Positions 42,479-51,888 of a stretch of 64,000 nt of DNA are shown here, one piece after another. Position numbers and translations under genes: made by a program. This stretch comes from Streptomyces sp. NBC_01296. Lineage in GTDB: Bacteria > Actinomycetota > Actinomycetes > Streptomycetales > Streptomycetaceae. Position 1 is the stretch's first letter. Every line of letters starts with the position of its first letter. The stretch is taken from the NCBI RefSeq assembly GCF_035984415.1, contig NZ_CP130720.1, positions 7,688,001-7,752,000 on the forward strand, written 5' to 3'. The notes under the pieces were generated by a model, which saw only the letters and a program-made list of their open reading frames with translations, had not been told where the DNA came from and did no database searches.

Positions 42479-45400
42479 TCAGGGCTCTTCGGCGCACCGC
42501 GCGGCGCCGTCGCCCGCGTGCAGCCGGCAGATCTCCGCCAGCCGGGTCCGGAGGTCCGGGTTCCACAGCCGCACCGTGCCGTCGTTGCTGCTGCTGGCCA
42601 CCGTCCGCCCGTCGGGGGAGAAAACCACGCCCCACACCGCGCTGGTGTGGCCCGTCAGGGCGGCCCACAGTCGCCGCCCGGCCACGTCCCACAGCCGCAC
42701 CGTACGGTCGTTGCCGCTGCTGGCCAGCGTCCGGCCGTCGGGGGAGAACGCGACGGCGCGGGCGGAGCCGGTGTGGCCCGTCAGCACGGCCCCGGCCTCG
42801 AACCGCCGGGCGTCCCACAGCCGTACGGTGCCGTCGTTGCCGCTGCTCGCCAGCGTCCGCCCGTCCGGGCTGAACGCGACGGCCCGTACCGCACCCGCGT
42901 GACCGGTGAGCGTGGCCAGCGGCCGCCGCCCGGGCACGTCCCACAGACGTACCGTCAGATCGTCTCCGGCGCTCGCCAGGGTGTGGCCGTCCGGGCTGAA
43001 CACCACGTCGTTCGCGAAATCCGTATGGCCGGTGAGCGTGCCCAGGGCCGTACGGGAAGTCACGTCCCACAGCCGCACCGTAGTGTCGGAACCGGCCGAC
43101 GCCAGCAGCTTCCCGTCGGGGGAGAAGGCCACGGCGAACACCGGACCGCTGTGCCCGGTCAGCGTCCCCAGGGCCGTGCGCGAGGCCACGTCCCACAGCC
43201 GGACCGTCCCGTCGGAGCCCGCCGACGCCAGCAGCTTCCCGTCGGGGGAGAAGGCCACCGAGAACACCGTCTCGGTGTGGCCCGCGAACGCCGCGACCAC
43301 CCGCCGCCCGGCCACGTCCCACAGCAGCACCGTGTGATCGGCGTCGGCCGTGGCCAGCAGCTTCCCGTCCGGGCTGTACGCGGCGTGCCAGATCTCCGTG
43401 AACGGGCGCGGGGTCAGGACCGGACCGCGCAGGTCCCAGAGCACCACCGACTGGTCGAAGGCGGCGGTGGCCAGCATCGTGCCGCCCGAGTCCACCGCGA
43501 CGGCGAGCACGTAGTCGGTGTGCCCGGCCAGCGTCGAGGTCAGCCGGCCACTGCGCACGTCCCACAGCCGGGTGGTGCCGTCTCCGCTCGCGCTGACGAC
43601 CGTGGCGCCGTCCGGGGTGTAGGCGACCGCGTTGATGTCGTCGTTGTGGCCCGTGAGCGTCGCCGTCGTCCGGCCCTCGGCCACGTCCCACAGCCGTACG
43701 GTCCGGTCGACGCCCCCGGAGGCCACCGTCCGCCCGTCCGGCGCGAACGCCACGCCCAGCACCTCACCGGTGTGCCCCTCGAGGACGGCGAGCTGACGGG
43801 CCGCCACCGGGTCCCACAGCCGTACGGTCTGGTCGGCGCCCGCCGACACCAGCGCCCTGCCGTCCGGCGCGTACGCCAGGGCGTTGACCCTCCCGGTGTG
43901 GCCGGTCAGCACCGCCACCGCCGCGCCGCCGCCCGCGGGATCCCACAGCCGGACCGTCCCGTCGGCGCCCGCCACGGCGAGCGCGTGCCCGTCGGGCGCG
44001 AAGGCCACGGCGCGGGCGTCCGCCGTCTGCGCGGGGAGCACCGCGAGTCCGTGTCCCTCCGTGTCCCACAGCCGTACCGGCCCGTCCGTGGACGTGGCCG
44101 CGAGGGTGCGGCCGTCGGGGCCGAAGGCGACCGCGCGCACCCGGCCCGGCATGGTCAGGGTCACCGTCGTCCGCCGGTCCGCGACCCGCCGCAGCAGCAC
44201 CTTCCCGTCGGAACCGGCGCTCGCCAGCAGCCGGTTCCCCGGGGCGAAGGCCACCGCGTTGACCGGGCCGCTGTGCCCGCCCAGGCGGGCCAGGAACGGC
44301 TGGGCCTGCGCGCTCAGCAGCGCGCCCCGTGCCTGGGGCGTCGCCGCCGTGCGGTACGCCTCCTCCGCGAGCCGCATCGAGGCCTCGGGCTGGCCGGCGG
44401 CGAGGGAGGTGGACTGCACGGCGAGGGCCTGCGAACGGGCGATGCGCTCCTGGCCGAGCGCGCCCGCCCGCTGCTGGTACGCCAGCGCCCCGGCCGTCAG
44501 GGCCAGCGCCAGCAGGCCGACGAGCATGGCCAGCATCCGCTGCTGGAGCCGGACCTGGCGCCTGGCCTGCGTCTGCCGGGCGTCCTGCGCGGCCCGGCTC
44601 GCGCGGAGGAAGGCCGCCTCCCGGGGGCTGATCCGGCTCCTGCCGTCGAGCTCGTCGGCCCAGGCCCGGGCGCTCTCCAGCCGGGTCCCGCGGTACAGGA
44701 CGGACGGATCGCGGCCCTCGCGCTCCCACTCCTCGGCGGCCTGGGCCAGTTGCCGGTGGACCAGCAGCCCATCGCGGTCGGCGTGGATCCAGCCGCGCAG
44801 TCGCGGCCAGGCGTGCAGCAGGGCCTCGTGGGTGATCTCGACGGTGTCGCTGTCCATCGTGATCAGCCGGGCCCGTACGAACGCGTCGAGGGCCGCCGCG
44901 GCCCGGTCCGCATCGGCCAGCTGCTCCATCAGCGCGGTCCGGTCCGTTCGCCGCCGCGTCGCCCCCGCGCCGTCGGCGACATGGACCAGCGCCATCAGGA
45001 TGCGGCGGATCGTCCGCTGCTCGGCCGGGTACAGGCGGGCGAACGCACTCTCGGCCGTGTGCGCGACCGCACCCCGGATCCCGCCCGTGTCCTCGTAGCC
45101 CGCGACGGTCAGGGTGGCCCCCTCGCGCCGCTGCCAGGTGGCCATCAGCGCGTGGGACACCAGCGGCAGGGCACCGGACGGCGTGTCCCCCGGCCCGCCC
45201 GCCGCGGCCGGTGTCCCGGGCTCCTCGCGCAGGCCCGCGTCCCGCAGCAGCAGGGGGACCAGGCCCGGCTCGAGCGTGAGCCCGGCGAGCTCCGCCGGGC
45301 GCGTGATCGACTCGCGCAGCTCCGCCACGGACATCGGGGGCAGGACGAACAGCCCGTTGGTGAAGACCGGGGCCAGTTCGGGAACGTCCAGGCAGCTGCC

Positions 45401-46375
45401 GGAGAAGTCGGCCCGGACGCCGAGCACCACGACGGCCGGGTCGTACGCCGTCGGCCCCGGCTCCGATGCGGCCAGGGCGCACAGGACGCGGACGAAGCCG
45501 CGCCGCTCGTCCTCGTCGGAGCAGAGGGTGAAAAGTTCCTCGAACTGGTCGACGAGCAATACCGGCCGTACGGTGGGCAGCCGGTGTTCCCGGGCTTCCG
45601 AAGGGGTGTCGCCCGCCAAGCTGTTGACGGCCTCGAGCAGCCGCTGCGGCCGGTCGCGCAGCTCCCCTGCGGTGAGGCCGAGATCGCCGCCGAGCACCTT
45701 CGCGGTGCAGTCCAGCAGTTCCTGGAGCGGATGGGCGGTCGGTGTGAACCGTACGACCGGCCAGCCGTCGGCGCCCGCCATCGGGAATCCGCCGGTGCGC
45801 CGCAGGGCCGCTACGAGACCCGCGCTGAGCAGGGACGACTTGCCGGCGCCCGACCGGCCCACGAGCATCAGCGGGCCGCTGCCGATCCGTTCGAAGACCC
45901 GCTCGACCAGGGCGGCGGTCACCCGGTCGCGGCCGAAGAACCGGCCCGCGTCCCGCGAGGTGAAGGCGGCGAGGCCGCGGTAGGGGCACTCGCCCGCCGA
46001 CTGCGGGCCGGCCGCACCTTCGCCGCCGGCGCCCCCGCCCGTGCCCGATCCCGCCCGGGCCCTGGGGACTTCCGCCTCCGGGACCAGCCGTAACAGGGCG
46101 CCCCCGGCCTCCAGTACCTGGTCGCAGCGGAGCGCGACATCGCGGGTGACCCGCTTGGCGCCGGTCTCGATCTTGCTCAGGTAGCCCTTGCTGTAGTGCG
46201 TCCTGCGGGCCAGGTCGGCCAGCGACAGGCCGCGCTGCACCCGCAGCTGCCGCAGCCGGGTGGGAAAGGACGTGCCGGAGCCTTCGGTGGCCGGGGCGGC
46301 CTCGGTGGCTCCAGGTGAATCGTGCTGGTGATCGATGTTGCGTCCGCGGTCCGGGTCCCCCACGGCATCCCCCAT
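42479..46375 (-). CDS. XRE-nSTAND1 NTPase with membrane helix and 14 WD40 repeats
   Basis: The 1298-residue protein has four parts. Residues 38-92 are an XRE helix-turn-helix (GLSLADLARRTHYSKGYLSK). Residues about 128-480 are an nSTAND1-type NTPase with YRGLAAF and RFFGRDRV, Walker A GRSGAGKSS (Lys179) and Walker B LLVDQFEELF. One hydrophobic helix spans about 612-632 (MLAMLVGLLALALTAGALAY). From about 699 to 1280 there are 14 WD40 repeats, most with GH and (V/L)(R/L)LWD, enough for two seven-bladed propellers. Some repeats are near-identical, indicating recent duplication. STAND proteins act as ligand-triggered oligomerising switches; the helix-turn-helix may bind DNA or a partner. It overlaps no other gene and stands alone. 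Confidence 0.9.
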   Translation of the reverse strand: MGDAVGDPDRGRNIDHQHDSPGATEAAPATEGSGTSFPTRLRQLRVQRGLSLADLARRTHYSKGYLSKIETGAKRVTRDVALRCDQVLEAGGALLRLVPEAEVPRARAGSGTGGGAGGEGAAGPQSAGECPYRGLAAFTSRDAGRFFGRDRVTAALVERVFERIGSGPLMLVGRSGAGKSSLLSAGLVAALRRTGGFPMAGADGWPVVRFTPTAHPLQELLDCTAKVLGGDLGLTAGELRDRPQRLLEAVNSLAGDTPSEAREHRLPTVRPVLLVDQFEELFTLCSDEDERRGFVRVLCALAASEPGPTAYDPAVVVLGVRADFSGSCLDVPELAPVFTNGLFVLPPMSVAELRESITRPAELAGLTLEPGLVPLLLRDAGLREEPGTPAAAGGPGDTPSGALPLVSHALMATWQRREGATLTVAGYEDTGGIRGAVAHTAESAFARLYPAEQRTIRRILMALVHVADGAGATRRRTDRTALMEQLADADRAAAALDAFVRARLITMDSDTVEITHEALLHAWPRLRGWIHADRDGLLVHRQLAQAAEEWEREGRDPSVLYRGTRLESARAWADELDGRSRISPREAAFLRASRAAQDARQTQARRQVRLQQRMLAMLVGLLALALTAGALAYQQRAGALGQERIARSQALAVQSTSLAAGQPEASMRLAEEAYRTAATPQARGALLSAQAQPFLARLGGHSGPVNAVAFAPGNRLLASAGSDGKVLLRRVADRRTTVTLTMPGRVRAVAFGPDGRTLAATSTDGPVRLWDTEGHGLAVLPAQTADARAVAFAPDGHALAVAGADGTVRLWDPAGGGAAVAVLTGHTGRVNALAYAPDGRALVSAGADQTVRLWDPVAARQLAVLEGHTGEVLGVAFAPDGRTVASGGVDRTVRLWDVAEGRTTATLTGHNDDINAVAYTPDGATVVSASGDGTTRLWDVRSGRLTSTLAGHTDYVLAVAVDSGGTMLATAAFDQSVVLWDLRGPVLTPRPFTEIWHAAYSPDGKLLATADADHTVLLWDVAGRRVVAAFAGHTETVFSVAFSPDGKLLASAGSDGTVRLWDVASRTALGTLTGHSGPVFAVAFSPDGKLLASAGSDTTVRLWDVTSRTALGTLTGHTDFANDVVFSPDGHTLASAGDDLTVRLWDVPGRRPLATLTGHAGAVRAVAFSPDGRTLASSGNDGTVRLWDARRFEAGAVLTGHTGSARAVAFSPDGRTLASSGNDRTVRLWDVAGRRLWAALTGHTSAVWGVVFSPDGRTVASSSNDGTVRLWNPDLRTRLAEICRLHAGDGAARCAEEP

Positions 46376-46480
46376 GGCACTGCGCGCCCAGGTTGTGAGA
46401 TGGAAGGTCCCAGGCTACCGCGGGGGTCGGACGGCGGAGCGCGCGTTCTGCCCGGCGTGGCGCAAAACCGCGCAGCACAG

Positions 46481-46522
46481 CGGCCTTCCGGAGCCGCCGC
46501 GGCCGGCGGATCCGGAAGGCCG
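46481..46522 (-). terminator. Strong hairpin terminator
   Basis: CGGCCTTCCGGA (46481-46492) and TCCGGAAGGCCG (46511-46522) form a perfect 12-base-pair stem with further GCCG/CGGC pairing inside. It begins 17 bases beyond the leftward stop at 46540. Confidence 0.8.
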
Positions 46523-46539
46523 TGTGAACAGGTGCTCGG

Positions 46540-46905
46540 TTACGGCCGGTTGAGGGTGATGGAGTTGATCGGCCCGAGGTCGGCGTAGACGCCCGTCCCC
46601 TCGGCGATGCGGGACCCGCAGCCGACGCCGTTGGAGCCGGTGCACAGGCTGGCGGTGGCTCCGCCGTACTGGTTGTTGAGGACCCAGTGGTTGCCGTACT
46701 GGTTGCTGAGGTTGTGGGCTCCGTAGCTGTAGAAGATCTGGCTCGGCTTGACGGCCGGGTTCTGGTCCTGCGGGTAGATGCAGACCGCCCCGTACGGACA
46801 ACCGGCCCAGTCGTCGGCAGGCTTGGCGTCGGCCGCGCCGCCCAGTGCCACGACGGCCGCGGCGGCGGTGGCGAGCGCGGCGGCGCCGCGGATCATCTTG
46901 CGCAT
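46540..46905 (-). CDS. Small secreted Cys-containing protein (peptidase-inhibitor I36-like)
   Basis: The 121-residue protein has a signal peptide (MIRGAAALATAAAAVVALGG, cleavage near ADAKP). The mature part has four cysteines, beginning GCPYGAVCIYPQ and ending LCTGSNGVGCG, with Tyr/Asn/Gln-rich beta strands. The early CxxxxxC motif with aromatic partners recalls the I36 (SMI) metalloprotease-inhibitor-like proteins of Streptomyces, but the match is by eye. ATG 46905 has GGGGACA upstream, and the hairpin downstream marks a monocistronic unit. Confidence 0.75.
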   Translation of the reverse strand: MRKMIRGAAALATAAAAVVALGGAADAKPADDWAGCPYGAVCIYPQDQNPAVKPSQIFYSYGAHNLSNQYGNHWVLNNQYGGATASLCTGSNGVGCGSRIAEGTGVYADLGPINSITLNRP

Positions 46906-47052
46906 CTTGTCCCCCTGTTGGGTTGCCTCGGTGCTGACGTGCTGACGACATCAGCCTTGCCCGGCTGCCCGCGGGGGTCGACGGGTTGCCCGTTGCCCAT
47001 CGGCGGCCCGGCCGGGAAACCGGCCGTGACCTGCCCGGTTGCCGGACCGTGG

Positions 47053-47583
47053 TCAACTCGGGAGAGGAGGCGAGAAGCGCCAGCGGGTCTGGCTGTACGG
47101 ATCGCCCTTGCCGAAGCCGAAAGCCGTCCGGGGCGCGACGGCGAAGACGAGGGCCCGGCCCGCCTCCGGGTTGACGAACGCCCCGTCCCGGACGTCGAAG
47201 TGCCAGGTGGCCCCGTACTTCGCCTCCCACGCGGCGGCCAGCGTGCGCAGCCGCGCCTCGTCCTCGACGCGGACGGCATCGCCCTCGACGACCAGGTCGT
47301 AGCCGGAGTCGAGCGTGTTGCACCCGGTGGTGAGGACCACCGCCGGGTTCTCGGACAGGTTCCTCGCCTTGCGCTCCGGTTCGCCGGTGCAGAAGTGCAG
47401 CGCGCCGTCGGCCCACACCCCGATCAGCGGCGTCACGTGGGGGCGCGCGTCGGGCCGTACGGTGGTCAGCCAGTACACCTCGGCGGCCGCGAGGCGGGCC
47501 ACGGCCTGCCGCCAGGCGACGGGCTCGGCCTTCGGGTCGCTGTAGCGCTCGTCCAGCTCGGCACGGGGTTCGGTCTGCGTCAT
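47053..47583 (-). CDS. Pyridoxamine 5'-phosphate oxidase-fold flavin protein
   Basis: The 176-residue protein is a split-barrel flavin-type domain: YWLTTVRPDARPHVTPLIGVW, LHFCTGEPERKARNL and VVLTTGCNTLDSGYDLVVEGDAVRV. Actinobacterial relatives are F420- or FMN-dependent oxidoreductases or haem-binding proteins. The Arg/Lys cluster CTGEPERKARNL would sit at the phosphate site. ATG 47583 with AGGAGGAG upstream fixes the start. The last residues (DPYSQTRWRF) match the C-terminal motif of the family. The substrate is unknown. Confidence 0.85.
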   Translation of the reverse strand: MTQTEPRAELDERYSDPKAEPVAWRQAVARLAAAEVYWLTTVRPDARPHVTPLIGVWADGALHFCTGEPERKARNLSENPAVVLTTGCNTLDSGYDLVVEGDAVRVEDEARLRTLAAAWEAKYGATWHFDVRDGAFVNPEAGRALVFAVAPRTAFGFGKGDPYSQTRWRFSPPLPS

Positions 47584-47762
47584 GGGCGTCTCCTCCTGGA
47601 CACGATGCTGCCCGGGGCCCGGCCCACCCGCACCCGCGCGCCACCCGCACCCGCGCACGCCCGCGGCGGCGGCCCAGGCGTCACCGGAGGTCACCGGCCC
47701 GCTCCCGTGCGTCGCCGTGATGTCCTCCGCCCCGATGGCGGGCAGAATTGAGGAGGCAGCCC

Positions 47763-49910
47763 GTGTCCGCCACGCGGGCTCCGGTCAGCCACGCGCGCGA
47801 GCCGTGCGCAGAAGGGGGCCTGCCGATGCCATCGGACCGGCTGGGGGGCGCGGTGGATCCCGGCCCGATTCGGTCCGAACCGGGGTCCTTGCTGGAACAC
47901 GTGGTGGTGGCCGTCTTCGGCATCGACGACGAGGACCGGGTCTGCTACTGGGGCCCCGGCGCGCAGAGCCTCTTCGGACACGAGGCCCGGTCGGTGCTGT
48001 CGCGGCCCGCGGCGGTCCTCTTCCCCGAGCCGGCCCCCGGCGAAGGTCCCGGTGGGGCCGCACACCTCGCGGAGCGCGCCCGCGCCCTCGGCTACTGGCG
48101 CGTACGGCTGCCCGCACTGCACCGGGACGGCACGGTGTTCGACTGCGGCTTCCGGGTCTTCCCGATGACCGGCTCCACGGGCCGCTCCGTGGTGCTGGGG
48201 CTGGCCAGCCGGGGCGACGAGCTGGACCGGGTGAAGACGAACCTGTCCTTCCTCGACGCCCTCTTCGAGACCTGCCCGATCGGCCTGGTCATGCTGGACG
48301 AGGAACTGCGCTACGTCCACCTCAACCAGGCACTGGCCGACATGGACGGGGTCCCGCTCGACGCGCACCTGGGCCGCCGGATGGCGGACATCATGATCAC
48401 CTCGGACGGCGGGGAGTACCAGCGCATGCTGCGGTCCGTGGCCCAGGAGGGCCGGACCGTGATCGGCACCCTCGTCGGGCTGCGCACACCGGGCCACCCC
48501 GACCGCGACCAGGTGCGCTCGGTCAGCTTCTTCCCGCTCAGCGGCGCGGGCGACACCCGGCGCGGGGTGGGCGGACTGCTGTTGGACGTCACCGACCGCG
48601 AGCAGGCCATCCTGGAGGCCACGGCAGCCCGGCAGCGCCTGGCCCTGCTCGACCGGGCGGCGGCGGGCATCGGCACCGCCCTGGACCTGAACACCACCGC
48701 GCGCGAGCTGGTCGAAGCGGTCGTCCCGGAATTCTGCGACGCCTGCGTCGTCGAACTCGTGGAGTGGATGGACGAGACCGTGGCGTTCGACCCGGCGCTG
48801 CCGGTGGCCACCCGCCGGATCGCCTCCGGCACCACCCTCCCCGAGCCCGCCGTCGAACTCGTGAGCGGCCTGGAGGAGGTCACGTACCCGCCGGGCTCCA
48901 ACACCCACCAGATGCTGAGCACGGGCCGCCCGCTCTGCTTCACGGTCGACGAGGACTTCGCGACCCGGACCGTCGTCCACCAGGAGCGCGCTCAGCTCCT
49001 GCTGGACAGCGGGCTGACCTGCATTCTCATGGCACCGCTCATCGCCCGCGGCACGGTGCAGGGCATCGCCATGTTCGGCCGCTCCGCCGCCCGCCCGGCC
49101 TTCGCCGAAGAGGACCTCGGCCTCGCAGGCGAACTGGCTTCCCGGGCCGCGCTGTGCCTGGACAACGCCCGGCTGTACAGCAGGGTCCAGGACATCGCCC
49201 TCACCCTCCAGCGGGCCCTGCTGCCCAGCGCTCCCGCCGGCGGCCCGTACGTGGACATCAGCCACCGCTACCTGCCCGGCAGCCGCGTCACCGAGGTCGG
49301 CGGCGACTGGTACGACGCGATCGCCCTGTCCGGCGACCGGGTCGCCCTCGTGGTCGGCGACGTGATGGGACACGGCGTGCCCGCCGCCGCGGCCATGGGC
49401 AGGCTGCGGATCACCGCGAAGACCCTCGCCCGGCACACCGCGGAGCCCGCGGCCCTGCTCCAGGAACTCGACGTCTGCGCCCAGGAGGCCGGCATCGAAT
49501 GGGCGACCTGCCTGTACCTGCTCTACGACCCCCACACGGGCCGCGCCCGCATCGCCAACGCCGGCCACACCCCACCCCTGGTACGCCACCGGGACGGGAC
49601 GGTGCACACCATCGGCGACGTGCTCGGGGTGCCGCTCGGGGTGGGCGGCGTCCCGTACCGGTCGGTCGAGATCGAGCTCCCCGAGGGCGCCACCGTGGCC
49701 CTGTACACCGACGGCCTCGTCGAGGCCCGCGGTCAGGACATCGACACCGGCGTGGACGCACTGCGCGAGCAGCTGCGCGCGCCCCTGGGCTCGCTGGAGG
49801 AGGCGGCCGACCGCATCCTCGCGAACCTGCTGCCCGACACGGCCACCGACGACACGGTCCTCGTCCTGGCCCGGGTCAGCGCGGCTCCCGACCGCCCGCC
49901 GGCGGGGTGA
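47763..49910 (+). CDS. PAS-GAF-PP2C (SpoIIE) sensor phosphatase
   Basis: From GTG 47763 the protein has 715 residues: two PAS-like regions (about 45-150 and 162-285, the second with LFETCPIGLVMLDEELRYVHLNQ), a GAF domain (about 294-450) and a SpoIIE-type PP2C phosphatase (about 480-712) with GGDWYDAI, GDVMGHG, AGHTPPL, YTDGLVE and DDTVLVL. It probably dephosphorylates an anti-sigma antagonist in response to a signal bound by PAS or GAF. GTG 47763 has AGGAGG six bases upstream; ATG 47826, behind AAGGGGG, is an equally plausible start. It reads toward the membrane hydrolase gene, 104 bases on. Confidence 0.9.
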   Translation: MSATRAPVSHAREPCAEGGLPMPSDRLGGAVDPGPIRSEPGSLLEHVVVAVFGIDDEDRVCYWGPGAQSLFGHEARSVLSRPAAVLFPEPAPGEGPGGAAHLAERARALGYWRVRLPALHRDGTVFDCGFRVFPMTGSTGRSVVLGLASRGDELDRVKTNLSFLDALFETCPIGLVMLDEELRYVHLNQALADMDGVPLDAHLGRRMADIMITSDGGEYQRMLRSVAQEGRTVIGTLVGLRTPGHPDRDQVRSVSFFPLSGAGDTRRGVGGLLLDVTDREQAILEATAARQRLALLDRAAAGIGTALDLNTTARELVEAVVPEFCDACVVELVEWMDETVAFDPALPVATRRIASGTTLPEPAVELVSGLEEVTYPPGSNTHQMLSTGRPLCFTVDEDFATRTVVHQERAQLLLDSGLTCILMAPLIARGTVQGIAMFGRSAARPAFAEEDLGLAGELASRAALCLDNARLYSRVQDIALTLQRALLPSAPAGGPYVDISHRYLPGSRVTEVGGDWYDAIALSGDRVALVVGDVMGHGVPAAAAMGRLRITAKTLARHTAEPAALLQELDVCAQEAGIEWATCLYLLYDPHTGRARIANAGHTPPLVRHRDGTVHTIGDVLGVPLGVGGVPYRSVEIELPEGATVALYTDGLVEARGQDIDTGVDALREQLRAPLGSLEEAADRILANLLPDTATDDTVLVLARVSAAPDRPPAG

Positions 49911-50014
49911 CGGGCCGCGGGAACCGGATCACCGCGCGCGGCGTCGTCGTACCGAGCGGCGTCGTGCGAGTGGCGACGATGCGGGGGACGGCGAACCGAT
50001 CGGGAGCAGGGCGC

Positions 50015-51016
50015 GTGGGGAAGCAGTGGTCATGGCGGTGGCCGTGGCGGTGGCAGGGGTCGTGGCGCGGGCGGGGGCGGGTGCTCGCCGGGCTCGCGGT
50101 CCTTCTCGCGTCCCTGCTGGTCTTCCACGGCGCGGTGCCCGATACGGCGGGCCGCCCCGGCAGCCTGCTGGAGACGTTCCTGCCCTGGCTCGGCCTGGCC
50201 GTGCCCGTCCTGCTGGCCCTGGCGCTGCTGCGCCGCTCGGCCGTGGCCGCCTGCGCGGTGCTGCTGCCCGCAGCCGCCTGGCTCGGCCTCTTCGGCGCCT
50301 TCCTGCTCCCCGGCGACGACCGGACCCCCGACCTCCTCGCGGTCCAGCACAACGTCAGCGACGAAAACCCCGATCCGGCGGGCACCGCGCGCGCCCTGGC
50401 CGCGACCCGGGCCGATCTCATCGCCCTGGAGGAGCTGACGCCCGCCGCCGCGCCGGCGTTCGAGGCGGTGCTCGCGCCGGAGTATCCGTACCACGCGGTG
50501 GAGGGCACGGTCGGACTCTGGTCGAAGCACCCGCTGGCGCAGGTGCGGCCGGTGGACATCCGCCCGACGGGCGTGGGGGAGGGCTGGAACCGCGGGCTGC
50601 GGGCCACCGCCCGTACGCCGAACGGCGAAGTCGCCGTGTACGTCGCACACTTGCCCTCGGTGCGCCTCGCCCCGGCGCACGGGTTCGGCTCCGTACGGCG
50701 GGACGAGAGCGCCGCACTGCTCGGCGCCGCGATCGCCGCGGAGCGCACGGACCCGCTGATCCTGCTCGGGGACCTCAACAGCACGGTGGACGACCGCGGG
50801 CTGGATCCGGTCGCCGCGCAGATGGACCCGCCCAGCCGGGACTTCGCGTTCAGCTGGCCCGCGGCGCTGCCGGTGGCCCGGATCGACCAGGTCATGACCC
50901 GCGCGGCGGCCGTCACCCGGATCCGGGCGCTGCCCGCGACGGGAAGCGACCACCTGCCCGTCGCGGCCCACATCAGGTGGCACGGCCCCGGACCCGACTC
51001 CGAACCGCGTCAGTGA
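50015..51016 (+). CDS. Membrane-anchored endonuclease/exonuclease/phosphatase-family hydrolase
   Basis: From GTG 50015 the 333-residue protein has three N-terminal hydrophobic segments (about 20-105), then an EEP domain: LLAVQHNVSDENPD, DLIALEELTP (Glu), LILLGDLNST (Asp/Asn), and GSDHLPV (Asp/His) near the end. Such proteins are extracytoplasmic phosphodiesterases or phosphatases of unknown substrate. ATG 49979 in the same frame is an alternative start with a Trp/Arg-rich extension. The last seven bases overlap the stop of the convergent ATP-grasp gene. Confidence 0.83.
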   Translation: MGKQWSWRWPWRWQGSWRGRGRVLAGLAVLLASLLVFHGAVPDTAGRPGSLLETFLPWLGLAVPVLLALALLRRSAVAACAVLLPAAAWLGLFGAFLLPGDDRTPDLLAVQHNVSDENPDPAGTARALAATRADLIALEELTPAAAPAFEAVLAPEYPYHAVEGTVGLWSKHPLAQVRPVDIRPTGVGEGWNRGLRATARTPNGEVAVYVAHLPSVRLAPAHGFGSVRRDESAALLGAAIAAERTDPLILLGDLNSTVDDRGLDPVAAQMDPPSRDFAFSWPAALPVARIDQVMTRAAAVTRIRALPATGSDHLPVAAHIRWHGPGPDSEPRQ

Positions 51017-51888
51017 TCGGCTGCGGCGCGCTCGCGGACGAGGTCGGCGAAGCGCCGTAGCCCGTGTTCGCTGTGGGCCATGAAGAGGTTGGGCTCCACG
51101 AGCTCCAGCTCCATCAGGACCGGCGTACCGTCGTCCGCCGTCGCGATGTCGACCCGCGCGAACAGCAGGGGCCGGGCGCCGGGAACGGCCGCCAGCGCCG
51201 CCCCGGCCAGGGCCAGTTCGGCCGTGGACGCCCGGTGCGGGACCAGATCCGGATGCGGCGCGCGGTCGTTGTCGACGACCCCGACATCGGTCAGCACCGG
51301 GCCCTTGCGCAGCGCGTGGCTGAAGACGCCGCCGAGGAAGACGAGCGCCCGCTCGCCCTCGTCGATCCGGGACAGGTACGGCTGCACCATCGCCGTGGAT
51401 CCGGCGGCGTGCAGCGCCGCGACGTGCCCGGCCGCCAGATCGTGGTGGTGCTCCGCGTACCGCGCGGTGTCGCGCGAGCCGGCCGAGACGGCCGGCTTGA
51501 CGACGAACTGGCCGTGCTCGGGCAGGACGAGGGCCTCGCCGGGTGCGATGAACCGGGTCGGCACCACGGGCACGCCGCAGCCGGCGAGCTCCCCGAGGTA
51601 CCGCTTGTCGGTGTTCCAGCGCACGAGCCCGGCCGGATTGTCGAGCCGCGTCGCACCCTGCACCGCGTCCGCCCAGGCCAGGTACTCCGGCCACCGCTCG
51701 GCGTAGTCCCAGGTGGACCTGATGACCACGGCGGCGCACTGCGACCAGTCGAAGCCCTGGGCATCCCAGGGCGCCGCCACGGCATCGACCCCGCGGGCGC
51801 GCAGCGCTTCGAGCATCAGCGGCAGGTCGGCGTCGAAGGCCAGCCCCATGGCCGAGGTGGCCAGCGCCACTCGCGCGGGGGCGGTCAT
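51010..51888 (-). CDS. ATP-grasp ligase-like protein
   Basis: The 292-residue protein has an ATP-grasp layout (RimK/prokaryotic glutathione synthetase-like): IRSTWDYAERWPEYLAW, GQFVVKPAVSAGSRDTARY, a middle loop, and the metal-binding end ELELVEPNLFM. ATP-grasp enzymes join a carboxylate to an amine or thiol by way of an acyl phosphate. It is complete at roughly 290 residues, typical of the short actinobacterial members. ATG 51888 overlaps the stop of the MazG-like gene by four bases, so the two are coupled; the MazG-like gene is upstream. Confidence 0.82.
   Translation of the reverse strand: MTAPARVALATSAMGLAFDADLPLMLEALRARGVDAVAAPWDAQGFDWSQCAAVVIRSTWDYAERWPEYLAWADAVQGATRLDNPAGLVRWNTDKRYLGELAGCGVPVVPTRFIAPGEALVLPEHGQFVVKPAVSAGSRDTARYAEHHHDLAAGHVAALHAAGSTAMVQPYLSRIDEGERALVFLGGVFSHALRKGPVLTDVGVVDNDRAPHPDLVPHRASTAELALAGAALAAVPGARPLLFARVDIATADDGTPVLMELELVEPNLFMAHSEHGLRRFADLVRERAAADH

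Noticed and set aside
40079..46093. A 2004-codon open plus-strand frame opposite the hydrolases and the WD40 protein
   Set aside because: It has the Arg/Gly/Val/His-rich composition of a GC-rich antisense frame; the minus strand carries clear domains across the same span.
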